Below are positions 32,082 through 38,809 of a stretch of 38,809 bases of DNA, piece by piece. The notes beneath the pieces are model-generated. The model was not told where the DNA came from. It made no database searches and worked only from the letters and a program-made list of their open reading frames with translations. How positions within the stretch are numbered: the stretch's first letter is position 1; each line of letters begins with the position of its first letter. A program made the translations under genes and the position numbers. This stretch comes from Methanolacinia sp964465295 (GTDB lineage: Archaea; Halobacteriota; Methanomicrobia; Methanomicrobiales; Methanomicrobiaceae), in contig CAYXKC010000006.1 in NCBI GenBank assembly GCA_964465295.1, forward strand, positions 1 through 38,809, written 5' to 3'.

Positions 32082-33515
32082 ATGATCGATAAACTTGAAA
32101 AAATATCTGATACTGAATGGGAGATCAAAAGAGGCTATGTCGACAACATGTCGGTTCCCGGAAGGATTTTTTTATCCGAAAAACTTTGCGCGAGTCTTGA
32201 AGAGGGTGCTCTAAAGCAGCTTGCAAATGTAGCGACACTCCCCGGGATTGTAAAATATTCACTTGGGATGCCGGATATACACTGGGGATACGGGTTTCCG
32301 ATTGGAGGAGTAGGCGCCTTTGATACCGAGAACGGGATCATATCTCCCGGGGGTGTCGGATTTGATATCAACTGCGGAGTGAGGCTGATATCGACTCCCC
32401 TGAAAAAGGAGGATTTCACCGGCACAAAAAGGCTGATCAATACGCTCTTCTCAACAGTTCCTACAGGTGTGGGAAATGTTGCGCCAAAGACATTCTCCGA
32501 TAGTGAACTGGAGGATATTATGAGAGAGGGTGCATCGTGGGCGGTTAAGGAGGGGTACGGAATGCCCGGCGACCTTGTCTCCTGCGAAGAGAACGGGATG
32601 ATGAAGGAGGCGGACACTGAGCATGTCAGCGCAAAGGCGAGGAAGCGCGGAAAACCCCAGTGCGGAACTCTCGGCTCGGGCAACCATTTCCTTGAGATCC
32701 AGTATGCAGCAGAGATACTGGATGAAGATGCCGCAAAGACATTCGGGATTGAAAAGGACCAGGTCTGCTTCATGATCCACTGTGGATCGAGAGGGCTCGG
32801 CCACCAGGTATGCACCGATCATATCGGGGATATCGAGAACGCCACAAAAAAATACGGGATCAACATCCCCGACAGGCAGCTTGCCTGCGCCCCGGTAAAC
32901 AGTCCTGAAGGAGAGGCTTACTTCGGTGCCATGGCGGCCTCGGCAAATTATGCATGGGCAAACAGGCAGATGATAACCCATATGGTAAGAGAGGTCATCG
33001 GCAGAGACTTCGGCGTGGACTACAACGAGATGAAACTCATCTATGATGTGACGCATAATGTCGCCAAGTTCGAGACGCACGTCGTCGACGGTAAGAGAAT
33101 GGAGCTCTGCGTTCACAGGAAGGGGGCGACCCGTGCATTCGGGCCCGGTTCCCCGGAACTGCCGGATTACCTCCGCGATGCCGGGCAGCCGGTGATCATC
33201 CCGGGAAGCATGGGGACATCCTCATATCTCCTTAAAGGGACACAGACTGCAATGGAGAAGACATTCGGCAGCACGTGCCACGGGGCGGGAAGACTCGCCT
33301 CCAGATCGAGCGCGAAAAAGAGCCACAGCGGATCGGACATCAGGCAGGAACTGATGGATAAGGGGATCTTTGTAAGAGCTACAAGCAACAAGGTTATCGC
33401 AGAAGAGGCTCCGGATGTATACAAACCAAGCAGCGAGGTCGTGGATATCGTGCACAGGGCGGGGTTGTCGATGAAGGTTGCAAGACTTGAACCAATGGGA
33501 GTTATCAAGGGATGA
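32082..33515 (+). CDS. rtcB: RNA-splicing ligase RtcB
   Basis: RtcB joins tRNA exon halves using GTP and Mn2+. The 477-residue protein has PDIHWGYGFPIGGVGAFD, the metal-binding Cys in GVGFDINCGVRLI, FMIHCGSRGLGHQV, the guanylylation-region HRKGATRAFGPGSPELPDY and HGAGRLASRSSAKK. No intein is present. A strong site GGAGG lies 5 nt before the ATG. The TGA stop overlaps the ATG of the next gene (ATGA), so that downstream protein is translationally coupled to the ligase. Confidence 0.96.
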   Translation: MIDKLEKISDTEWEIKRGYVDNMSVPGRIFLSEKLCASLEEGALKQLANVATLPGIVKYSLGMPDIHWGYGFPIGGVGAFDTENGIISPGGVGFDINCGVRLISTPLKKEDFTGTKRLINTLFSTVPTGVGNVAPKTFSDSELEDIMREGASWAVKEGYGMPGDLVSCEENGMMKEADTEHVSAKARKRGKPQCGTLGSGNHFLEIQYAAEILDEDAAKTFGIEKDQVCFMIHCGSRGLGHQVCTDHIGDIENATKKYGINIPDRQLACAPVNSPEGEAYFGAMAASANYAWANRQMITHMVREVIGRDFGVDYNEMKLIYDVTHNVAKFETHVVDGKRMELCVHRKGATRAFGPGSPELPDYLRDAGQPVIIPGSMGTSSYLLKGTQTAMEKTFGSTCHGAGRLASRSSAKKSHSGSDIRQELMDKGIFVRATSNKVIAEEAPDVYKPSSEVVDIVHRAGLSMKVARLEPMGVIKG

Positions 33516-34090
33516 TAAAGAAGGCCGGCGTTATCTGGGACTGCGACTGTTATGTCAACAAATACATCTGCGATAATGACATCCGGGGCGAGGTCATAAC
33601 ACCGCAGATGCTCGCCGCACCTTATTATAAAGGAAGCCTTGTCTCGGTAATAATTCCGACCGGGTTCGGCAATTCTGCATATTCAGGACTTATGCCTGCG
33701 TTAAAGGCGACCTCCGGGAGGATCAAAAAGTTCGTCGAAAAAGGCGGGAATGCACTTGTCTTCGGTGCGATGGCCGATGCAGACGGCTTATATGACTGGC
33801 TCCCGTTCAGGGTGAAATACACGCATGAGTACTTCAATTCACCGGTAATAACCGATGAAGAATCCTTTTTTTCCGGTATCGTGGAGGACTTCGATGAAAA
33901 AGGAATCGAATGCGACGGCTATTTCACTGATTTCGAAGGCGACTGTATTGCAGAAACACCTGACGGCCGCTGCATTATGATTGCAAAGAGATTCGGGGAC
34001 GGTTGTTTTATAATAACATCAGTGCATGAATTTCCTTCAAGAAGGTTTCTGACCAGAATATGCTCCGGAGATTCGGAAATTATATTTTAA
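33512..34090 (+). CDS. Protein of unknown function coupled to rtcB
   Basis: A 192-residue soluble protein that overlaps the rtcB stop by 4 nt. The first 100 residues look like a glutamine-amidotransferase-like or BPL_N-like alpha/beta fold (YKGSLVSVIIPTGFGNSAYS, then RIKKFVEKGGNALVFGAMAD), but no clear catalytic Cys-His pair is visible. The later half has DFEGDCIAETPDGRCIMIAK. I do not recognise a named family. Coupling with rtcB suggests a role near RNA repair, but DUF2111 and birA follow, so that link is uncertain. Confidence 0.55.
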   Translation: MIKKAGVIWDCDCYVNKYICDNDIRGEVITPQMLAAPYYKGSLVSVIIPTGFGNSAYSGLMPALKATSGRIKKFVEKGGNALVFGAMADADGLYDWLPFRVKYTHEYFNSPVITDEESFFSGIVEDFDEKGIECDGYFTDFEGDCIAETPDGRCIMIAKRFGDGCFIITSVHEFPSRRFLTRICSGDSEIIF

Positions 34091-34125
34091 TAATAACATC
34101 AATACAGAATACACAGGTGATAGAT

Positions 34126-34545
34126 GTGGCAGACTATAAGATCTCGGCCGATTCCGGTGCCTTCGATCTCAAACCTCTTGCAATGGCGATAAATATGATT
34201 GTAAAGATGCCAGTAACCGCAAGATCGAAGAACCGGAGAGGAATACGCATTGAAAACGGCGCTGTTGCCGATGCGGACTATACCGGGCCTGTGCTGGAAG
34301 AGGTCCTTTTAAAGAATGAGATTATAAGTGTTGTACCCAAAGAAGGAAGTTTTAAGGGAGTGCCTGTAATTGTGGCACCCGTAAGAGACGAAGACGGCGA
34401 GGCGGTATGCGCACTGGGTATAGTGGATTTCACCGGCATCTTCGATCTCGCCACCCTTATGGAGCACCAGTCTGAGATAATCAAACAGGTCTGCGGAAAG
34501 GACCCCTGCCCGCTTCCGGGCGAAGCGATCGACGCCAAAAGGTAA
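34126..34545 (+). CDS. DUF2111 family protein
   Basis: A 139-residue protein of the methanogen DUF2111 family. The GTG at 34126 is chosen because AGGTGA lies 5 nt upstream, and it gives ADYKISADSGAFDLKPLAMA as the N-terminus. Other conserved segments are RSKNRRGIRIENG, GPVLEEVLLKNEI, and GVPVIVAPVRDEDGEAVCAL. The pattern resembles a PAS/GAF-like sensor fold and may bind a small molecule; this is inference. birA begins 5 nt after its stop. Confidence 0.75.
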   Translation: MADYKISADSGAFDLKPLAMAINMIVKMPVTARSKNRRGIRIENGAVADADYTGPVLEEVLLKNEIISVVPKEGSFKGVPVIVAPVRDEDGEAVCALGIVDFTGIFDLATLMEHQSEIIKQVCGKDPCPLPGEAIDAKR

Positions 34546-34550
34546 TTCCT

Positions 34551-35531
34551 ATGAACGATACTTCTGAAAAGATACTGAAAATCCTGGAGGAACAGGACGG
34601 CCCTGTCTCAGGGGAGAAGATTAGCGAAACCATAGGCATCACCAGGTCTGCGGTCTGGAAACATATCAATGAGCTTAAAGAGCTTGGATACTCGATCGAC
34701 TCCTCCCGTTCAAAAGGATACGAACTGAAGACTGCTACATCGAGACTTCTTCCCCATGAGATAAAAAAATACCTTAAAACAGAATTTATCGGAAAGGATA
34801 TTCGTTACTTCAAAAATACCCCTTCAACGACATGGGTCGCAAAGGATCTCTGCTCAAAAGAGGACGCGGAGCATTTCAACGGAACCGTACTCATTGCCGA
34901 AGAGCAGACCGGCGGAGTCGGCAGGCTCGGGCGTGCATGGTTCTCACCCTCGGGAGGCATCTGGATTACTGTAATCCTTAAACCCGACATCCCGATCGAC
35001 AAACTTTTCTTTGTCACGATGGCAGCTTCAATCGCGATCACGCGGACGATCAGGCGGATGTATGATATCGGCGCACTGATCAAATGGCCCAACGACATAT
35101 ATATCGGGGACAAGAAGGTCTCGGGGATACTGCTTGAACTTGCAGCAGAGGCAGACCAGGTCCATTACTGCCTTCTCGGAATAGGCATCGATGCGAATAT
35201 CAGGACCGAAGATCTCCAGTCTTCACTTCAGACACCGATAACCTCGCTCAATATCGAGATCGGGCATGACATTGACAGGGCGAAATTCCTTGCGGCAATG
35301 CTTGGAGAGTTCGAGAGGAGATACAAACTTATCGAGGACGGGGAGTATAAGGCAATCTCCAGGGAATGGAAGAGCCTCTCACTCACACTTGAAAAAAGGG
35401 TCCGCATCTCAACACCCCGCAGGACATTTGAAGGCGAGGCGATAGACCTCGACGAGTACGGAGCACTTATCGTAAAGAAGGACAACGGCAAGATCGAGCG
35501 CGTACTCTCGGGAGACTGCACTCCCATTTGA
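34551..35531 (+). CDS. birA: Bifunctional biotin protein ligase and biotin operon repressor BirA
   Basis: BirA attaches biotin to carboxylases and, through its N-terminal helix-turn-helix, represses biotin genes. The 326-residue protein has the HTH (GPVSGEKISETIGITRSAVW, residues about 16-35), then the ligase core with AEEQTGGVGRLGRAWFSPSGGIW (GRGRxGRxW-like biotinyl-AMP loop), IKWPNDIYIGDKKVSGIL and LGIGIDANI, and the C-terminal SH3-like domain. The operator-like site ahead of bioY, the biotin transporter and pycB are all just downstream, making a compact biotin regulon. Confidence 0.94.
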   Translation: MNDTSEKILKILEEQDGPVSGEKISETIGITRSAVWKHINELKELGYSIDSSRSKGYELKTATSRLLPHEIKKYLKTEFIGKDIRYFKNTPSTTWVAKDLCSKEDAEHFNGTVLIAEEQTGGVGRLGRAWFSPSGGIWITVILKPDIPIDKLFFVTMAASIAITRTIRRMYDIGALIKWPNDIYIGDKKVSGILLELAAEADQVHYCLLGIGIDANIRTEDLQSSLQTPITSLNIEIGHDIDRAKFLAAMLGEFERRYKLIEDGEYKAISREWKSLSLTLEKRVRISTPRRTFEGEAIDLDEYGALIVKKDNGKIERVLSGDCTPI

Positions 35532-35540
35532 TCTTTTTTT
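35532..35540 (+). terminator. T-rich terminator after birA
   Basis: A TCTTTTTTTG run begins directly after the birA stop, which would suit archaeal termination. It precedes the second copy of the repeat element. Confidence 0.45.
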
Positions 35541-35569
35541 GTACATATTCAAAAAAATAAATGTCTTAA

Positions 35570-35793
35570 AGGGAGGGGGAAAATCCCCCTCCCTATTACC
35601 CTCCCCCTGATCGCGATAAGTCGCGGGAGGGATGGACAAGCATCCCTCGCCGCTCCGGTTCTTTTTTATTTTGAAATAGTCTTTTTCCCGGTCGAGGCCA
35701 CCCGGATGGGTGGCGTCCAGACCGGGTTATCGCGATTGCGAAAGTTTGCGTAGCAAACTGAGCACCGGGTTGCCACGTCAGGGGCTTTTGCCT
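35570..35793 (-). repeat. Dispersed structured element, copy B (inverted)
   Basis: The reverse-complement counterpart of 22391-22621. Visible parts on the plus strand are the hairpin GGGAGGGGGA-AAA-TCCCCCTCCC (35571-35593), ATCGCGATAAGTC, GGGATGGAC...CATCCC, GCCACCC-GGAT-GGGTGGC (35697-35714), CCAGACCGGG, the hairpin AGTTTGC-GTA-GCAAACT (35743-35759) and AGGGGCTTTTGCC. It lies between birA and bioY, so both copies sit in intergenic spaces. It has no convincing ORF. Confidence 0.8.
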
Positions 35794-35799
35794 ATATAA
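35793..35799 (+). promoter_or_regulatory. Possible TATA box for the bio operon
   Basis: TATATAA lies at the edge of the repeat element. Initiation about 25 nt downstream would leave a leader of about 60 nt that includes the BirA-type operator. An A-rich stretch at 35814-35830 is an alternative promoter, which would place initiation inside the operator. Confidence 0.35.
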
Positions 35800-35850
35800 C
35801 TGAAGACCCAAAAAACACAAAAAAGAATAAGTCACCAAAGAACGAATTTG

Positions 35851-35882
35851 TTGTCAACTAAAATTTCAATACAGGTTGACAA
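35851..35882 (+). promoter_or_regulatory. BirA operator upstream of bioY
   Basis: An inverted repeat TTGTCAACT-N14-GGTTGACAA. This matches the BirA box architecture known from comparative genomics of bacteria and archaea (TTGTAAACC-N14/15-GGTTTACAA and close variants). It ends 2 nt before the bioY ATG and covers its ribosome site. Biotinyl-AMP-bound BirA, encoded just upstream, would repress the uptake operon. Confidence 0.8.
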
Positions 35883-35884
35883 AC

Positions 35885-36406
35885 ATGTACGGCGATGAAG
35901 AACGAACCAGGCTGATTACCAATACAGGCATTTTCATTGCACTGATCGCGGTCGGAAGCTACATCACAATCCCGATGATCCCAGTGCCGTTCACACTCCA
36001 GACCTTATTCGTTCTTCTTTGCGGGGCCGTAATGAAAAGAAAAGCGGTAATTCCTGTTTTGACATACATATTCCTCGGGGCGGCCGGTCTTCCGGTTTTT
36101 CATCAGTTCACCGCAGGACCGGGGGTGCTTCTCGGGCCGACGGGAGGATACATTATCGGGTTCGTCATCGCGGCCCTGATCGTGGGTTTCTTCTCGGGTT
36201 CGCGAAATATAATCCTTAAGGCGGGTTGCTTCTTCGCCGGATCTTTTGCAATACTCCTATCAGGTGTTCTCTGGCTCAATATCTCGACTCCGATGGATCT
36301 GACGGAATCATTTCTGCTTGGAATGGTCCTCTTTATACCGGGCGACTGCGTAAAATCCGCCGCAGCTTTCTTTATCTCGGGGAGGCTGAATGATAGAATT
36401 GTCTGA
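35885..36406 (+). CDS. bioY: Biotin transporter substrate-binding subunit BioY
   Basis: BioY is the S component of an ECF transporter and binds biotin in the membrane. The 173-residue protein has six hydrophobic segments and family motifs IPMIPVPFTLQTLFVLLCGA, YIFLGAAGLPVFHQFTAGPG and LLGPTGGYIIGFVIAALIVG. ATG 35885 is preferred over TTG 35876, which lies within the ribosome site and the operator. The next gene overlaps by 17 bp. Confidence 0.93.
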   Translation: MYGDEERTRLITNTGIFIALIAVGSYITIPMIPVPFTLQTLFVLLCGAVMKRKAVIPVLTYIFLGAAGLPVFHQFTAGPGVLLGPTGGYIIGFVIAALIVGFFSGSRNIILKAGCFFAGSFAILLSGVLWLNISTPMDLTESFLLGMVLFIPGDCVKSAAAFFISGRLNDRIV

Positions 36407-37058
36407 TGCCGCATACAGGGACGTAAATACCGGCGTTGTGAAGATCCCAAACGGGGTTTGTGCCGTATTCGGGCCAAACGGTTCAGGAAAGAGTACTCTT
36501 CTCCAGCTCCTTGCAGGAATGAAACTGCCGGAAAAAGGAGAGATTCGTATCGACGGATCTCTTCCAAGGGATATAGAATGCGGGTACCTCTCCGAATTTC
36601 CCGACAGGAACATAATCTTTGAGAGGGTTGAGGACGAGATCACGTCGCCGCTAAAGTTCAGGCATACCGGCTGTGCCGAAACCGAAGAAATTTTCCGGCA
36701 GATTGTAGAAAAAACAGGCATCTCCAGGTTATCAGGCAAAAATGTCACAAGACTTTCAGGCGGTGAGAAAATCCTCGTCGCAGCAGCAACTGCAATTGCG
36801 GCAAAACCCGACCTCCTTGTAATCGACGAAGCGGATTCCCATCTCGACCCGCTTACTGCCGGAGAGCTCTTTGAAATGATCCTTGATCTCGGAATTTTGC
36901 ATATAATATTCTGCACCCAGGATATGGAGAGAGTCATAGATATCGCCGGTTTTGCAGTCTACATGGAAAACGGGGAGATCGTATATTCGGGAGAACCCGA
37001 ATTAGTCTTTGAAAGATTAAGGGGCACCTGCTTTCACCCGGAGAACGGAGCGGCCTGA
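36390..37058 (+). CDS. ECF transporter ATPase 1 (BioM-like) with altered Q- and H-loops
   Basis: An ABC ATPase of 222 residues energising biotin uptake. Walker A is FGPNGSGKSTLLQLLAG, the signature is TRLSGGEKILVAAATA, and Walker B is LLVIDEADSHLDP. The Q-loop position reads GYLSEFPDRN where ECF ATPases have V-F-Q-N-P, and the H-loop reads IIFCTQDMERV where T-H-D is usual, so the glutamine and histidine are replaced. The site may be weakly catalytic, with the partner ATPase carrying the full set. GGGAGG lies 4 nt before the ATG inside the bioY end. Confidence 0.88.
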   Translation: MIELSDAAYRDVNTGVVKIPNGVCAVFGPNGSGKSTLLQLLAGMKLPEKGEIRIDGSLPRDIECGYLSEFPDRNIIFERVEDEITSPLKFRHTGCAETEEIFRQIVEKTGISRLSGKNVTRLSGGEKILVAAATAIAAKPDLLVIDEADSHLDPLTAGELFEMILDLGILHIIFCTQDMERVIDIAGFAVYMENGEIVYSGEPELVFERLRGTCFHPENGAA

Positions 37059-37627
37059 TGAAGCTCTCCTGCACCGGCGTGGAGTATCACAGGGATGAAT
37101 TTTCCCTGAACGCGGATTGCACCTTTGGCGAAGGCCTCCATATAATTACAGGAAGGATCGGGAGCGGAAAATCGACCCTTGCCTCGATACTGGCAGGCGT
37201 ATTAAAACCCGATTCCGGACTGCTGGAGACCAGGGAAATCCATTCCACGATACTCTCCATGCAGTTTCCCGAGTACCATCTCACTCACATGAATATCGCC
37301 GGCGAGATCGAATCATGGGGCCTTAATCCGGGGGTTGTGATGGATGCGGCAGAATTGTCCTGTGACCCAAAAAGGGACCCAATGACTCTCTCGCGGGGGG
37401 AGCTCAAAAGACTGCACCTTGCCTGCATCCTCCAGAAAAATTACGACCTTATGATATTCGACGAGCCCTTCAGCTCGCTCGACTGCATCTGGAAGAAAAA
37501 ATTTTGCGATATGCTTGACGGAATTTCCGGCGGCATCAGGATAATCTTTACTCACGAATCAAAGATCCTGCCCTCTCACGACTACAGGTGGGAGATATCA
37601 GGCGGGATACTTTCAGAAACAGGCTGA
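37058..37627 (+). CDS. ECF transporter ATPase 2
   Basis: A second, short ABC ATPase of 189 residues. Walker A is ITGRIGSGKSTLASILAG, the Q-loop region reads STILSMQFPEYHLTH, typical of EcfA2, the signature is LSRGELKRLHLA (LSGGQ altered to LSRGE), Walker B is LMIFDEPFSSLD, and the H-loop is IIFTHES. It starts on the last base of the previous stop codon, so the two ATPases are made together and presumably heterodimerise. The protein is shorter than usual ECF ATPases (about 270), lacking a C-terminal extension. Confidence 0.86.
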   Translation: MKLSCTGVEYHRDEFSLNADCTFGEGLHIITGRIGSGKSTLASILAGVLKPDSGLLETREIHSTILSMQFPEYHLTHMNIAGEIESWGLNPGVVMDAAELSCDPKRDPMTLSRGELKRLHLACILQKNYDLMIFDEPFSSLDCIWKKKFCDMLDGISGGIRIIFTHESKILPSHDYRWEISGGILSETG

Positions 37628-37645
37628 CTGCATGGAGATTTTTTT

Positions 37646-38287
37646 ATGAAGGATCCGAGAATAAGAATGGCGGCAATGGTACTGCTCTCGTGCGCCGCCT
37701 TCGCCTCGGCAGAAGCTGCACTATTTTCCATAGCCTGGTTACTGGTTTTTTCCGAAAGAAGGTTCAGGGTTCCTTCGATTCCGGCTTTCGCCGGCCTTTT
37801 TGCAATGATAATAATAATCTCAATAATCTCCCTGAACGATGTCCGGGGAGGGCTCTCTTATTTCACCAGGATGTCTGCCATGATCGTAATTGCGATCTGG
37901 GCCTATTCGGAGATTAAACCCGGAGAGATTCTCGACACGCTTGTATGGCTTCTTGGCGAAAAGACCGGTTTCGAACTGGGTCTCACTGCCGAGACCGCAA
38001 TGACCGAGATAAGGAGAATACCTGAAGATTTCAGAATGGCGCGTGTTGCAATCGGTTTTAAGGGGAAAAAGTTCAGGTTCACCGATTACATCCCCGTCTT
38101 TGGAAATATCCTGATTATTACACTAAGAAGAGCGGAAGAGCACGGAAAAGTGCTCGCAGGAAGGGGTTATTATTGCGGCGGGACGCACCATTATAAATTC
38201 AGCTCCAACAAAAAAGACATAATCGGACTTATTTTTGTTTTCCCTGCATTATTTATGGCATTTACACCCTTAGTGACATATTTATAG
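37646..38287 (+). CDS. ECF transporter transmembrane subunit EcfT (BioN-like)
   Basis: This 213-residue membrane protein couples the ATPases to BioY. It has four or five hydrophobic segments (FAMIIIISIISLND, FTRMSAMIVIAIWAYSEIKP and the last at the C-terminus) and a cytoplasmic coupling helix region with ALRRAEEHGKVLAGRGYY-like sequence (here ITLRRAEEHGKVLAGRGY), where the A-x-R-G motif is typical of EcfT. It lies 18 nt after the second ATPase and completes the bioY-A1-A2-T transporter. Confidence 0.83.
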   Translation: MKDPRIRMAAMVLLSCAAFASAEAALFSIAWLLVFSERRFRVPSIPAFAGLFAMIIIISIISLNDVRGGLSYFTRMSAMIVIAIWAYSEIKPGEILDTLVWLLGEKTGFELGLTAETAMTEIRRIPEDFRMARVAIGFKGKKFRFTDYIPVFGNILIITLRRAEEHGKVLAGRGYYCGGTHHYKFSSNKKDIIGLIFVFPALFMAFTPLVTYL

Positions 38288-38352
38288 TAACATGATAAAA
38301 TTATTAGAGACTGGATATTATACATTCAAGCCCGGCTTCCTGGAGGAAATTT
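38288..38352 (+). promoter_or_regulatory. Leader of pycB
   Basis: A short AT-rich leader following the ecfT stop, with ATTTATAGT just upstream (38277-38285) that can serve as a TATA box and GGAGG 6 nt before the pycB ATG. No BirA-type inverted repeat is visible here, so pycB may either share the bio transcript or be expressed separately. Confidence 0.35.
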
Positions 38353-38809
38353 ATGAGCGTTGCCAATACTGTAAAGATAACTGACACTACCCTCAGGGAT
38401 GCACATCAGTCCTTAATCGCAACAAGGTTAAGAACCGAGGATATGCTCCCTGTTGCAAGAGAACTGGACAAGATAGGTTTTTTTTCGGTTGAGGCCTGGG
38501 GCGGAGCCACCTTTGACAGCTGTATAAGATTTTTAAACGACGACCCCTGGCAGAGACTCCGCGATATCAAAGCCGAGATGAAGAATACAAATGTCCAGAT
38601 GCTTCTTCGCGGCCAGAATCTTGTAGGATACAGGCATTACCCCGACGATGTCGTCGAAAAATTCATCGAAGCCGCAGGAAGGAACGGTATCGACGTTTTC
38701 AGGGTTTTTGACGCGTTGAATGATATCAGGAACATGGATAAATCCATGAAGGTCGTAAAGGACATCGGCGCACACCTCCAGGGAACAATAAGCTATACCA
38801 CAAGCCCTG
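38353..38809 (+). CDS. pycB: Pyruvate carboxylase subunit B, N-terminal part (runs off the window)
   Basis: The first 152 codons of the carboxyltransferase subunit of a biotin enzyme. The N-terminus VKITDTTLRDAHQSLIATRL contains the metal-binding Asp and the conserved TLRDAHQS; EAWGGATFDSCIRFLNDDPW, MLLRGQNLVGYRHYPDD and VFRVFDALNDIRNM follow. This matches the oxaloacetate decarboxylase alpha / PycB family; in methanogens it makes oxaloacetate from pyruvate for the incomplete TCA pathway. Its position directly after the biotin transporter and BirA fits its biotin dependence. The gene is cut off by the window end, not truncated biologically. Confidence 0.93.
   Translation, partial: MSVANTVKITDTTLRDAHQSLIATRLRTEDMLPVARELDKIGFFSVEAWGGATFDSCIRFLNDDPWQRLRDIKAEMKNTNVQMLLRGQNLVGYRHYPDDVVEKFIEAAGRNGIDVFRVFDALNDIRNMDKSMKVVKDIGAHLQGTISYTTSP

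Noticed and set aside
32135..33116. Two minus-strand ORFs of over 220 codons
   Set aside because: Both are antisense to rtcB, whose catalytic motifs are intact on the plus strand.
1..38809. tRNA, rRNA or complete insertion sequence
   Set aside because: I looked for T-loop GGTTCRA-type sequences with matching stems, for rRNA-like conserved blocks and for transposase ORFs, and found none I could support by eye.

Overview
The window is chromosomal DNA from a methanogenic archaeon, most likely of the Methanomicrobiales (Methanoplanus/Methanolacinia-like; the genus is an inference from memory, not a search). The archaeal markers are methanogenesis marker protein 8, a DUF2111 protein, a probable DUF2551 protein, archaeal secF-secD order, a VAT/Cdc48 ATPase with a divergent Hsp20, an LSm protein, an RPC39/TFE-beta-like factor, RtcB with archease, an AglJ-type glycosyltransferase, and a biotin uptake operon leading into pyruvate carboxylase subunit B. 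I saw no rRNA, tRNA, CRISPR array or complete insertion sequence. One 100-N assembly gap lies at 5377-5476.

Layout. 1-3.8 kb: marker protein 8, a DUF1624 membrane acyltransferase, adenine deaminase and a small lipoprotein. 3.9-8.2 kb: the most interesting module, a ParA ATPase, a very long soluble chemoreceptor and CheR. 8.2-10.7 kb: small membrane, exported and hypothetical proteins and a winged-helix protein. 10.8-18.2 kb: a long minus-strand block holding a RecJ-like DHH protein, a duplicated PhoU/RCK_C regulator, an MgtE-like cation transporter, RNase Z, a TIM-barrel protein, a UPF0200 kinase and a radical-SAM activase. 18.3-22.2 kb: aroD, a broken small ORF and the heat-shock pair cdc48-hsp20, preceded by a striking inverted repeat. 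22.2-22.7 kb: a structured repeat element, whose inverted second copy lies at 35.57-35.79 kb. 22.7-28.3 kb: fructose-1,6-bisphosphatase, LSm, the TFE-beta-like factor, a pilin-like protein, a zinc-ribbon membrane protein, a DUF99 protein, AglJ, a class II aldolase, a DNA glycosylase and a thioredoxin. 28.4-30.7 kb: SecD and SecF. 31.0-35.5 kb: small methanogen proteins, archease-rtcB, DUF2111 and BirA. 35.85 kb to the end: a BirA-type operator, bioY, two ECF ATPases, EcfT and the start of pycB.

How the genes work together. The parA-receptor-cheR order, with parA and the receptor gene nearly abutting, resembles the PpfA/TlpT system that positions cytoplasmic chemoreceptor clusters in Rhodobacter sphaeroides. 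I propose an archaeal version in which the receptor's basic N-terminus and coiled coil act as the ParA partner. BirA, its operator, the biotin transporter and the biotin enzyme PycB form a self-contained biotin regulon. Cdc48 and Hsp20 form a proteostasis operon whose leader could be controlled by a repressor or an RNA hairpin. At least two genes, parA and fbp, have no ATG, GTG or TTG available before their conserved N-termini. They appear to start at ATT and ATA, each 7 nt after a strong Shine-Dalgarno sequence; adenine deaminase looks similar.
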